From the NCBI GenBank assembly GCA_038204505.1, contig JBBRCV010000016.1, forward strand, positions 1 to 43,150: a stretch of DNA of 43,150 bases, written 5' to 3'. The notes under the pieces were generated by a model, which saw only the letters and a list, made by a program, of their open reading frames with translations, made no database searches and was not told the origin of the DNA. Position numbers and translations under genes: made by a program. Source of the DNA: Timaviella sp038204505. Its GTDB lineage: Bacteria > Cyanobacteriota > Cyanobacteriia > Elainellales > Elainellaceae. Positions 8,713 to 17,700 of the stretch are shown here, piece by piece. Each line of letters begins with the position of its first letter. Position 1 is the stretch's first letter.

Positions 8713-8903
8713 GATATTTTAAGTATCTCTACTAGCACTTTTTCAGCTTAGGTGCGATCGTATTTTGTAGACCAAATAATTTAAAGAGTTTTGTAGATTG
8801 TCATGGACACTCAATTGATAGAACCCATTTAATATTTTTATTTCGCCTCAACACTACAATTTCGTCTCGTACTTCAATAGTTTTTCTACAGGAACCCCCC
8901 TCT

Positions 8904-9503
8904 ATGTTTAACTTTCTTGATTCTGAAGCATCAAGCTCGACTCCCCAACAAATTGCCCGTTCTTTTCGCTGGTTAGGCTGGATTGGCTTCGCGTTGCAAT
9001 CTTTGCTAGGATTCATTCCGATCTTAGTGGTGGTTGCCAATATTTTGTCTAAACCGGGACAGCAACAACCAGGCGGGTTTTCAGGTGGTTTATGGCTGGC
9101 GATCGCCTGTTTAATCATTCTACTCTTCAGTATTTATTGGTGTTTCCGCTACACGCAACTGGCGAACAGGCTTGAAGATCGGGATCGTCGCCCTGCAAAA
9201 GCTCAAGTCATTCGAGATGTCAAATGGGGACTAATCGCCAATATTGGGATTATGACGATCGCCGTCATAGTCGCTTTGTTACGAGTCGGTGAATTGACAT
9301 TCACAATGTTGAGATTGCCGCAGGGTGCTACCGTGATTACTGCTAATCAAGTCGGATCAACCGTGGCACAGGGGGCAATGATTTCTCCTTCTAACATGAT
9401 TGCGGTGCAAGCCATGGTGAATGCGATCGCTGCCGGATTAGTGGGAGCGGTTGTGGCATTGCTGTTGCTTTACCAGGTCACGGGTCATCGCAACTCGGAC
9501 TAG
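8904..9503 (+). CDS. DUF3611 family membrane protein
   Basis: A 199-residue membrane protein of the DUF3611 family found in cyanobacteria and plants; function unknown. The N-terminal STPQQIARSFRWLGWIGFALQSLLGFIP is characteristic. Four hydrophobic segments lie near residues 25-48, 65-85, 108-130 and 165-190. A GGTF-like linker is replaced by a Gln/Gly-rich loop (KPGQQQPGGFSGG). The start ATG at 8904 is preceded by AGGAACCCCCCTCT. It is divergent from the NmrA-like remnant, with a 190-base spacer that shows no other feature, and lies 134 bases upstream of glsA, from which it is separated by the regulatory element at 9521-9556. Confidence 0.8.
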   Translation: MFNFLDSEASSSTPQQIARSFRWLGWIGFALQSLLGFIPILVVVANILSKPGQQQPGGFSGGLWLAIACLIILLFSIYWCFRYTQLANRLEDRDRRPAKAQVIRDVKWGLIANIGIMTIAVIVALLRVGELTFTMLRLPQGATVITANQVGSTVAQGAMISPSNMIAVQAMVNAIAAGLVGAVVALLLLYQVTGHRNSD

Positions 9504-9520
9504 CTGTAACAAATATCTTC

Positions 9521-9556
9521 TTCATATCAGTTTCATATCTTCTTGCTCTAGTCTAA
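9521..9556 (+). promoter_or_regulatory. Direct-repeat regulatory element upstream of glsA (copy A)
   Basis: TTCATAT occurs at 9521-9527 and again at 9532-9538 with the spacer CAGT, an exact 11-base period. A weaker third unit, TTGCTCT, starts another 11 bases on (9543). The block through 9556 is repeated almost base for base at 26981-27016. Heptamers repeated every 11 bases are the usual site geometry of OmpR/PhoB-type winged-helix regulators (established knowledge); the identity of the regulator is unknown. The element ends about 80 bases upstream of the glsA start. Confidence 0.6.
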
Positions 9557-9637
9557 AAAGCAAATCACTTTAAGAACGCAACTGGGACGTTGAACTTAAG
9601 AGCAGAAAAGCGAATAGCAGAAAAGAAGTAATAATCT

Positions 9638-10642
9638 ATGAACACGCGAATCCCAGTCAATGAGATCGGCATACGTTCGACTGTATCAACGGGTCACTTG
9701 CCACCTACCGATCTGGTGCAAGCGCTGGTGACTGAAGCGCACGATCGCTTCAAGTCTGTTGATGAGGGCAAGGTTGCAGATTATATTCCCGCTCTGGCTA
9801 AAGTGTCGAGTCAGCTTTTTGGGCTGTGCATTGTGGGGAGCAACGGTGCCGTTCATGCCGCTGGAGATACAGACTATGAGTTTTCAATCCAGAGCGTGTC
9901 CAAGCCCTTTGTGTTCGCCCTCATTTGTCAGGCGATCGGTGAGGATGAAGCGCGCAACAAGCTAGGGGTTAACAGCACCGGACTGCCCTTTAATTCGGTG
10001 ATTGCCCTTGAGCAAATCAACGAGGGACCGAGTAATGCAATGGTGAATGCAGGCGCGATCGCCGCCACCAGTCTGGCACCCGGAGAAACAGCGGCGGCTA
10101 AGTGGCAGTTTATTCAGAATGAATTATCTCGCTTTGCAGGCAGACCTCTCACCATCAACGATGAAGTCTATCAATCTGAAGCTGCCACCAATCAGCGGAA
10201 TACAGGTATCGCCAAATTGCTCCAAGCTTACGATCGCATCTTCTTTGATCCCGTCGAGGCAACCGATGTTTATACCAAACAATGCTCTTTAAATGTCACC
10301 GCCAAAGATTTAGCAGTGATGGCGGCAACCCTGGCAAACGGAGGCGTAAATCCCATCACTAGAGAACGAATTATTGATCCCATTCACTGCCAACACGTTT
10401 TAGCAGTGATGGTAACCGCCGGACTCTATGAAAATTCTGGTGATTGGCTGTACGAAACTGGGCTACCTGGCAAGAGCGGCGTGAGTGGCGGTATGGTCAC
10501 GGTTTCCCCTGGAAAGGGTGGGCTGGGAACGTTCGCGCCGCCCCTTGATGCTGCTGGGAACAGTGTTAAAGGTCAGCTTGTAACTCAGTTCCTTTCACAA
10601 CAGTTGGGATTAAATTTATTCGCGTCGCAGCCTGCGAATTAA
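9638..10642 (+). CDS. glsA: Glutaminase A
   Basis: A 334-residue glutaminase (L-glutamine to L-glutamate plus ammonia, EC 3.5.1.2) of the serine-dependent beta-lactamase-like fold. The Ser-Lys dyad is visible as S86-x-x-K89 in FSIQSVSKPF. Other family blocks are GKVADYIPALAKV, INEGPSNAMVNAGAIA, the Y-Q-S-E-x-x-T-N-x-R-N segment and GLPGKSGVSGGM near the C-terminus. Length matches the standalone enzyme; no STAS or ankyrin extension is present. In enterobacteria this ammonia-releasing reaction supports acid resistance. The nearby HdeD-like gene makes a similar role plausible here but does not prove it. Expression is probably driven through the element at 9521-9556. Confidence 0.95.
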   Translation: MNTRIPVNEIGIRSTVSTGHLPPTDLVQALVTEAHDRFKSVDEGKVADYIPALAKVSSQLFGLCIVGSNGAVHAAGDTDYEFSIQSVSKPFVFALICQAIGEDEARNKLGVNSTGLPFNSVIALEQINEGPSNAMVNAGAIAATSLAPGETAAAKWQFIQNELSRFAGRPLTINDEVYQSEAATNQRNTGIAKLLQAYDRIFFDPVEATDVYTKQCSLNVTAKDLAVMAATLANGGVNPITRERIIDPIHCQHVLAVMVTAGLYENSGDWLYETGLPGKSGVSGGMVTVSPGKGGLGTFAPPLDAAGNSVKGQLVTQFLSQQLGLNLFASQPAN

Positions 10643-10655
10643 CAGGTACTGGACT

Positions 10656-10695
10656 GCAATGATCCCGGTTAATAAGCAATGATTCCGGTTAATCA
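10656..10695. repeat. Two tandem 20-base units upstream of the MFS gene
   Basis: The 20-base units at 10656-10675 and 10676-10695 both start GCAATGAT and contain CCGGTTAAT; they differ at two or three positions. They sit between the glsA stop and the MFS start (10724), followed by TATAAAAT at about 10712-10719. The arrangement could be a tandem operator before a promoter, but no known regulator site is recognised. Confidence 0.6.
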
Positions 10696-10723
10696 GATTA
10701 CAAAATTCAAGCTATAAAATCCT

Positions 10724-12391
10724 ATGACTGCAAAATCTGTTGTTAACACTACTGTAGAAGATGAATCCAAAGCCTCGTGGCTGCCGATGGTCGTGATCGG
10801 TATGGGTCAAGTTCAAATGTCTCTCAACATTAATGCGTTACCCGTTTCTATCGGTAACATCGTTAATGAATTTGACACGTCTCCGACCACTGTAGGAACG
10901 GCGATCGTGGCGTACTCGCTGGCGGTTGCCGGGTTCGTGATGCTAGGTGGCAAACTGGGACAAAAGTTTGGTTCACTGAATGTATTTCGTATCGCAACGG
11001 TGGTGCTTTTGGTGGCGATGGTGATGATGACCTTTAGCCCCAGCGCTGAGGCAATGATCGTCGCTCAACTTCTGGCTGGACTTGCCGCCGCTGCGATCGT
11101 GCCAACGCTGGTGGTGCTAATTGCTAACAACTACAAGGGTAAACAGCAGGCGCAAGCTCTGGGTATTCTGGGTGCGGTTCAGGCGATTACCACCGTGACC
11201 GCGTTTTTCCTGGCGGGCGCTCTGGGCACCTGGATCGGCTGGCGCTATGCGTTCGGCATCATTATTCCCTTTGCTGCTGTTGTGCTTGTGCTGAGTATGC
11301 GCTTGAAGCCGATCGCCAAACAACCTAACGTCAAGATCGACGGAATCGGCGTAATCTTAGCAGCGGCAGCAATTATTCTGATCAGCGTGGGCTTTAACAA
11401 TCTCAATAGCTGGGGGCTGCTCTCTGCCAAGACTGCGGCACCATTCACGGTGATTGGGGTATCTCCAGCACCGATCCTGATCATTCTAGGAGCCATCGGC
11501 GTTCAGCTCTTTCTTGCCTGGACACAGGGACGACAAGCGGCACAGCAAACGCCACTGTTGGCGCTAGAGGTGATCGATTCGCCGCAAGAACGAGCCGCTG
11601 TCTACTCCATGATGGCGATCGTGATTCTCGGCAACGCCCTCACCTTTTTAGTGCCGCTCTATATTCAGATGGTGCAGGGCAAAACCAGCTTTCAGACCTC
11701 TGTGGCAATGATTCCCTACCAGTTGGCAGTCTTTGCAGCAGCTATTACGATCGTGCGGATGTTCGATCGCCTCACCCCCCGCCAAATTGCCCGCTACGCC
11801 TTCATATTAGTGTCTGTTGGCATGGTCGTACTCGCTATTGTCATCAACAACGAGTGGAGCAATATCCTGGTGATTTTCGGACTCATCCTGGTCGGATTAG
11901 GGCAGGGTTCTCTAGTGACGCTGCTGTTTAATGTCTTAGTCAGTGCCTCGCCCAAGGAACTCGCCGCTGATGTGGGCGCGTTACGTGGCACAGTCAACAA
12001 CCTTGCTGCTGGAGTGGGTACAGCCCTGGCGGGGGCGCTCGTGGTGGGCATTCTTAGTGCTAGCATTCAGCGCGGACTGATAGACAATCCCACCATTCCA
12101 CCTGCACTGGTCGCCCAGGTCAACCTTGACCAAGCCACCTTCGTCAGTAACGATCGCCTCAATAGCGTCATGGCAAACACCACCGCTACACCCAAACAGG
12201 TTAACGAAGCAATCCGAATTAATGCCGCTGCACGATTGCGGGCGCTGAAGCTCTCGTTTTTCATACTGGCGGCTATCTCCCTGCTTGTCATTGTTCCGTC
12301 TCGGCGGCTGCCCCGCTACGTTCCCGGCGAAGTGCCGAGCGGACATCCAGAGCTTGAGGCGGAGCGCCTGGTTGAGGCGGAGCGCATTTAG
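10724..12391 (+). CDS. MFS transporter, DHA2-like (14 transmembrane segments)
   Basis: A 555-residue major facilitator protein, probably a proton-driven drug or metabolite exporter of the DHA2 family. Size and hydrophobicity suggest 14 membrane helices, with a loop bearing the motif-A-like GGKLGQKFGSLNVFRIA between helices 2 and 3, and ALGILGAVQAITTVTAFFLAGALGTWIGWRYAF matching the motif-C/motif-D regions around helices 5-6. The long extracytoplasmic loop before the last helix (VNLDQATFVSNDRL...) is typical of DHA2 members. The C-terminal tail is charged and carries a short repeat (EAERLVEAERI). It is only 81 bases downstream of glsA and on the same strand, so the two may be co-expressed. The substrate cannot be inferred. 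Confidence 0.88.
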   Translation: MTAKSVVNTTVEDESKASWLPMVVIGMGQVQMSLNINALPVSIGNIVNEFDTSPTTVGTAIVAYSLAVAGFVMLGGKLGQKFGSLNVFRIATVVLLVAMVMMTFSPSAEAMIVAQLLAGLAAAAIVPTLVVLIANNYKGKQQAQALGILGAVQAITTVTAFFLAGALGTWIGWRYAFGIIIPFAAVVLVLSMRLKPIAKQPNVKIDGIGVILAAAAIILISVGFNNLNSWGLLSAKTAAPFTVIGVSPAPILIILGAIGVQLFLAWTQGRQAAQQTPLLALEVIDSPQERAAVYSMMAIVILGNALTFLVPLYIQMVQGKTSFQTSVAMIPYQLAVFAAAITIVRMFDRLTPRQIARYAFILVSVGMVVLAIVINNEWSNILVIFGLILVGLGQGSLVTLLFNVLVSASPKELAADVGALRGTVNNLAAGVGTALAGALVVGILSASIQRGLIDNPTIPPALVAQVNLDQATFVSNDRLNSVMANTTATPKQVNEAIRINAAARLRALKLSFFILAAISLLVIVPSRRLPRYVPGEVPSGHPELEAERLVEAERI

Positions 12392-12477
12392 AAAAGGCGA
12401 TCGACAAGATTTATTGATTTTTACAGGTTTATTGATTTGCAGACAGTAAACTCATTCCAAACAACTAGGTGACTACT

Positions 12478-13053
12478 ATGATGACTGCTGATGTTGAATC
12501 TCATGTAAATATCAAAAAATCGACGGGTTGGGTGATCGCCCTCAGTATTGCTCTAATTATTCTGGGCGTGTTGGCGATTATATCGCCAACTATTGCCTCA
12601 GCATTCTTCACTTCTGTAATGGGTTGGCTAACCCTGGTTAGTGGCATTGTGATGATTGTTCAGTCGTTTCAGTCCAAACCAGTTAGAGGCTTCTGGCTGA
12701 ATTTGGTTGTGGGTATTTTCTATGCCATTGCGGGCATTTATATTCTGTTTAATATTGTATCCGCAGTGCTAGCGCTAACCCTTGCGTTTGGTATTCTGTT
12801 CGTGGTCGAAGGTATTTTTACCATCATCATGGCGTTCACCAACCGGGCGGGACATAGAATGTCTTGGCTAGTGGCTTTGAACGGAGTTGTGACGCTGATT
12901 CTGGGCATTCTGGTGCTGAATCACTTTCCCTCCAGTGCGCTTTGGCTGATTGGTCTATATGTCGGAATTAGTCTACTCATGAGCGGTATATCGCTACTGA
13001 CTGCTGCTTTGGTAGCCCGACGAGCGATCGCCAGTTCGTTGCCTAGAACCTAA
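12478..13053 (+). CDS. HdeD family acid-resistance membrane protein (DUF308), copy 1
   Basis: A 191-residue protein with six hydrophobic segments arranged as three DUF308 repeats; HdeD of enteric bacteria belongs to this family and contributes to acid resistance at high cell density. Family blocks include LGVLAIISPTIAS, FQSKPVRGFWLNLVVGIFYAIAGIYIL, and LILGILVL followed by LIGLYVGISLLMSGI near the C-terminus. The ATG at 12478 is chosen because AGGTGA (12467-12472) is a well-placed ribosome site; a GTG at 12469 lies inside that site and cannot be the start. The spacer before it holds TTTATTGATTT twice (12410-12420 and 12428-12438). A second paralogue lies at 28051-28596. Confidence 0.88.
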   Translation: MMTADVESHVNIKKSTGWVIALSIALIILGVLAIISPTIASAFFTSVMGWLTLVSGIVMIVQSFQSKPVRGFWLNLVVGIFYAIAGIYILFNIVSAVLALTLAFGILFVVEGIFTIIMAFTNRAGHRMSWLVALNGVVTLILGILVLNHFPSSALWLIGLYVGISLLMSGISLLTAALVARRAIASSLPRT

Positions 13054-13120
13054 CCTTTCTGCAACTGGTGGGTCGGTAGACTGAGAACCAAGGGACTTCA
13101 AAGGAGCTTCATTCAGAAGC

Positions 13121-13699
13121 ATGAACAAAATAATGGAGAAAGATAAGCTTTTCAGTGAGAATTATGCAATAGATGCGGCTACGAATCTCTACATGATCGA
13201 GGTTGGACTAGCTCATTATGCTGATATCTTCAGTGATTGGGACCCCGCTCCTTTCAAACGTCGAGATATCGATCCCGACCTGGCGGCTTATCTGGAAAGA
13301 AGCTCCGATGAAGTTCCATGGAAATATTCTATTGAACTCTGTTTCACCGTTTCAGCAGAAAACTATGATGAACGGATAGAGGAAGAATCTCGGAAAGGTT
13401 TAGGGAACAGTTTTGCCTTCAAACTGTACTTGCTCAAAAAAGAGCGCAAGAAGATCAATGCTCGAATATTTTCGTTTGTTCTATTTGGCTTTCTTTTTCT
13501 AGGGGTAGCGGCGGTGGCTTCGGAGAAAGTTGCAGACATTATTTGGCTATCTACTTTGGTAGAAGGACTTTCCATCAGCGGATGGGTGCTTCTGTGGGAA
13601 GCGATTTCTCTCTTCTTTTTCACAAATCGTGAATTGTATCACCGCTATCGAACCTACAAAAGGTTGCAAAATGCACTCGTGGTTTTTCGAGAAGCTTAA
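13121..13699 (+). CDS. Conserved hypothetical membrane protein
   Basis: A 192-residue protein with a soluble N-terminal half and two transmembrane helices in the C-terminal half (about 118-135 and 146-168). I do not recognise a named domain. Distinctive blocks are the N-terminal HYADIFSDWDPAPFKRRDIDPDL, a central WKYSIELCF segment and a basic stretch (LKKERKKINAR) before the first helix, which argues for an inside location of the soluble part. It lies 67 bases after the HdeD gene on the same strand and could belong to the same stress unit. The start at 13121 has AAGGAG rather far upstream (14 bases), so the ATG at 13133 remains possible. Confidence 0.7.
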   Translation: MNKIMEKDKLFSENYAIDAATNLYMIEVGLAHYADIFSDWDPAPFKRRDIDPDLAAYLERSSDEVPWKYSIELCFTVSAENYDERIEEESRKGLGNSFAFKLYLLKKERKKINARIFSFVLFGFLFLGVAAVASEKVADIIWLSTLVEGLSISGWVLLWEAISLFFFTNRELYHRYRTYKRLQNALVVFREA

Positions 13700-13876
13700 G
13701 CAACATTGTTCCTACACAAATAGCACTAATATATGCGGCAAAGCTCATGGTCACCACGGTAACGATTTCAGACTATTACAAAATTATTAATCTAATACAT
13801 GGAGCAAACGACTGATTTAGGGAGTACATTTTAGAGGGTAATGTTTTTTGAAAAGAACACAAGTGAGGATAAGAAC

Positions 13877-14371
13877 ATGAATGCAATCTCTTTGAAGTTT
13901 ATGCAACGCGCGATCGCATCTGTATTAACAGGTACAAGTCTACTGGTTGCCAATGCAGCGTTCTCTCCCGCTCACGCGGCTCAGCAGCTCTCTTGCACTG
14001 GACGAATGAACAACGGACGGAACTATAACGCCCAGTTTCTAAACGGCAAGTTTACTCAAATTCGCTGGGAGCAAGCAGGGCAGCCTCCGCAAGTGTCTAC
14101 TCTGACGTTTTCTTCTACCAACGCAAAGGGGCAGCCCATCTACAGAGGGTCTTTCCAGGGGGCTACTGCCGTGACGTTGGTAGATCTGGGGAAGGGAAAT
14201 GTCCAACCTGGTTCAGAAGTTTCTGTGGGGGTTGAGGAGTGGGGATGGTCTAGAGGAAGATGTGGCACTTCGTCAGCAAGCAGCGGAACTAGTACGGTAG
14301 GTCCTATTGCAGCAGCGCAGCAAAATTTGTTGAGCATTGCTTCAACACCCGCTAGAGAGTGGCTGACATAG
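13877..14371 (+). CDS. Secreted hypothetical protein
   Basis: A 164-residue exported protein of unknown function. The start at 13877 is chosen because GAGGATAAGAAC precedes it and it opens directly into a classical signal peptide (AIASVLTGTSLLVANAAFSPAHA, with cleavage after AHA). An earlier ATG at 13841 would place 12 charged residues before the signal. The mature part has a beta-rich look (LSCTGRMNNGRNYNAQF, TLTFSSTNAKGQPIYRGSF) with two cysteines that may form a disulphide, and ends in a Ser/Thr-rich tail. Both neighbours lie more than 170 bases away, so it is probably transcribed alone. Confidence 0.7.
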   Translation: MNAISLKFMQRAIASVLTGTSLLVANAAFSPAHAAQQLSCTGRMNNGRNYNAQFLNGKFTQIRWEQAGQPPQVSTLTFSSTNAKGQPIYRGSFQGATAVTLVDLGKGNVQPGSEVSVGVEEWGWSRGRCGTSSASSGTSTVGPIAAAQQNLLSIASTPAREWLT

Positions 14372-14754
14372 AACAATTTCTTTTTTGACAAAACCACAGA
14401 GCACACCAATACTCGCGTTATTGTACTCGCGTTATGGAACGCTGGAACCAAACCGCTACTCAGGCTATTGATATGACGATTGTTAATAGCCTGGTTTCAT
14501 AATGCTGTAGAAGTTTGCTAGAACTGCCTAACGACATCGTAAAAATCATCACCGCCATGTGAATTACCACAGCAGCGGTGTGAGTAATCTACGGCGTTGC
14601 TGAATGTCAGCAACGAATGAATACAAATAATAGGAAGCCACTAGGTGATCAGAAAATCGCCGTAACTTTGCATCTCTTCGGAAACGTTTGCTTGCGACAG
14701 GGTGGTTTATTATTGAGTTGCGTTGCAGTCTTGATGAACGGAGAGATCTAAAAA
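14372..14754. other. Intergenic region with small inverted and direct repeats
   Basis: This 383-base spacer has no convincing gene. It contains ACTCGCGTTAT twice (14411-14421 and 14425-14435), a nine-base perfect inverted repeat (CAGGCTATT 14461-14469, AATAGCCTG 14485-14493) that could terminate the upstream gene, and a hairpin CGTTGCTGA-ATG-TCAGCAACG at 14595-14615. The last resembles the collapsed ends of the GGCGTTGCTGAAT repeat family found complete at 24777-24924. A good ribosome site (GGAGAG) precedes the next gene. Confidence 0.6.
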
Positions 14755-17700
14755 ATGACTGACCAATTACTCACCCAATTTGGCGATTTGATTGGCGGAT
14801 CATTTGGACTGAGCCAAGCAGCATTCCGAAGACTGGTCGGCTTACCAGAAGGGCAAACTCTCGCAATTCTAGTTGTCTTAGCAGCCGGACTTTCGTTGGC
14901 AGTGGGGCAGAGTATTATTCTGTTCATTAATCGGGTCAAGCCAGTCCGGTTTGTGGTCAGTCTGTTGCTGAATGCAGTTTTATTTGTCTTCGGATTCTTT
15001 TTCCTAGTGTTTAGCACCTGGCTAATCGGTTGGTTGCCCGGATTTACGCAGATTCCTTGGCGTGATTTAGTTTATGCGCTGGGGCTGAGCTATGCGCCGT
15101 TGATGTTCAGTTTTTTGGGTGCTTTACCGTATGCAGGGGTGCCGATTCTCAATGGATTATCGGTCTGGCATTTGCTGTCAATGGTTGCAGGCGTTAGCGC
15201 GATCGCCCAAGTCGGGGCTACCAATGCTTTTGCTTATGTAGCATTTGGCTGGTTTACGCTGCATTTATTAGAGGGCACCATTGGACAACCGATCGCCCAG
15301 TTAGGACGACGACTGACGCAGAGTGTAGCAGGCGTTGATTTAGTTAATAAACGGTCAGAATTGGCAGACGTGGTGCAGGCTGGCTCAAAAACGCGATCGG
15401 CTCCGCTTAGATCTGATCCAGGGCGATCGGTCAAAGTCTCAGCAGGCGATGTTGCTACAGAGTCGATATTGCGATCGGATGCGGCTATCCCCCAGCCCTT
15501 TGAAGCCGATATTGCCGACGCGACTCCTCAATCAGCCCCCCAATCAGCCAGTGCCGCTCTCCAGCTTCCCTCTCAGGACTCCGAGCGTCTCAGTGTCCGC
15601 TTAGAGCATCGGTTCCAAGGGGTTCATCAGGTGATTCGGCTGGGGCTAATTCTACTGGGGATGCTCCTGCTATTTTTAATTGTTGCCCTGCTGATGCGTC
15701 CGATTCGGCTGAGCCTGTTTACGTGGCATGAGAACCTTCCCCGGCTGATACGCTGGGTCTTTGATCTCACCTGGATTGGGATAGTAGCAATGGTTTTTGC
15801 TGGGCTGCTAGCTCCCTTAGAAGCATTGGGGTGGTGGGCTGGCTGGTATGGCGATGAAGTAGACACTCAGGGAGGCTCTCATCTTTCGTCTATGCCGGGG
15901 CAGATTATGCCTGACCAAATTAAGAGTCGTACTAGGGGCGATCGCCCCTCTCGCTATATCGTTTATCTTGATGGGGTGGGTCAGTCGGGGGAGGCATACA
16001 CGCCTGATATCGTCGATTTTCTCCAGGCACTCCAGCCCGTTTTGCCCAAGGATATGGAGCTTTTGCAAGGATTGATGCTGTACTCTGTGTTTAACCAGGG
16101 TTTGGGTGAAGGTCGCCCTCTGGCATGGGTCTGGCGGTTAGCAGATAGAATGCGGTGGGAAAATCCCATGGCGCTGTTGGGCTTAATGGTCAACATTCGC
16201 AATGCCTGGGTTGTGGCTGTATCTGCGGATAAGCGATATGGTCCCATTTACAGTCAGGGCATTGCTCAGGTCGTCTACAACGGCTTAATTCAACAGGGCT
16301 ATCGATCGGGTGATGGTACTCCTATTACCCTAATTGGCTACAGCGGTGGAGCGCAGATGTCGGTGGCAACAGCGCCTTATCTCAAACGGGCATTGGGGGC
16401 TGATATTGAGGTAATCTCGCTCGGCGGTGTCATGAGCGCCAACAATCAATTTTTGAAACTAGAGCACCTTTATCATCTAGTCGGCGAAAAGGATGGAGTT
16501 GCAGGTTTAGGACCGATCTTGTTTCCAGGACGACGCAAGTGGTTTCCTTTGTCTTACTGGAATCGGGCGTTGCGTAAGGGCAAGATTAGTGAAATCTCCC
16601 TCGGTCCAGTCGGGCATCAGGTTCCAGGCGGGATTATGGACCCTAACGCTTTTTTGCCCGATGGTCAGAGCAATTTGCAACATACGATCGCCATTATCCT
16701 CTCAATCTTGCAGGGTCATTTTCTGATTACCGCTCCTCCCCATCATCGGCAGCTCAGCAATTACGAACTGTATAAACAAGCCGCCGTTAATAATTACACT
16801 TACTACCCTCTAAATCAAACCGTCGATGCTCAATGGTATCGCCCGATCGCCCCTTGGATGGGTCGCCTGATTTTGCCCCAGCCTTCAGAACGTAGTGGGT
16901 TGCGTGGAGTTTGGTTTGAAGTGCATCACGCGGCACCAGGCTATGAGTCGCTGGTGGGGCAACGGGTGATGTTGCGTTGGGCGAATGATCCGACGGTAAA
17001 ACAATGGGTACGAGCCGTCACCCACAACGTTAATTTCAGCGTCGATGCCGAATACTCCAGCCGATATGGCGGCACCATTCACCCCGAACGACTCAATCGC
17101 TGGCAACAGGTCGGACCTCTAGAATCGCTGGCAGGATCTCGCCCTACGGATGATTTCATCGTCATGTTGGAAGGAGAGATAGAGATAGAAAATTTAACGG
17201 ATAACGGAACGGCGCTCTACATTTATAAGCAACCTGCTGAGATTACCGGACGCTATTATGGATTGGTGCGATTTGAAAGCCCGATCGCCGAAACCGATCG
17301 CTTCCAGGTCAAGCATTTTAACATCGCCACACGCGAGTTTGATGGTGCGACAGAAGCAGTACGCTTACCTGATGTAGTTCTGGCTCAGAATTACGGTAGT
17401 TTCCCTTCAACAACGCACAAACTAGAGCAATCTCCGCTGAACGAAACCGGGTGGTATATCTACGGCGCTAAGGATGCTAATGGATACTTTGTGGTGCAGT
17501 CACTCGCGCCCCGATCGCTATTTCGCCTCCAGCCCGATCGCGTGGTATTTGGCAACAAAGCTTCCTACCGCTATGTTCGACAAGAATCTTGGGCAAATGC
17601 AGTGGAGCAGAAGGGCAGAATCTCCTCGGTGCTCTGCGTCGGGCATCGTCAGACCGAGGATAATCAGGCGGCGATCGATGATTGGAAAGTTGGCGATCGC

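Noticed and set aside
11981..12346. 121-codon antisense frame within the DHA2 exporter gene
   Set aside because: It is antisense to a strongly coding region, the translation shows no domain and no promoter is seen.
12469..12471. GTG start for the first HdeD gene
   Set aside because: The GTG is part of the AGGTGA ribosome site that serves the ATG at 12478.
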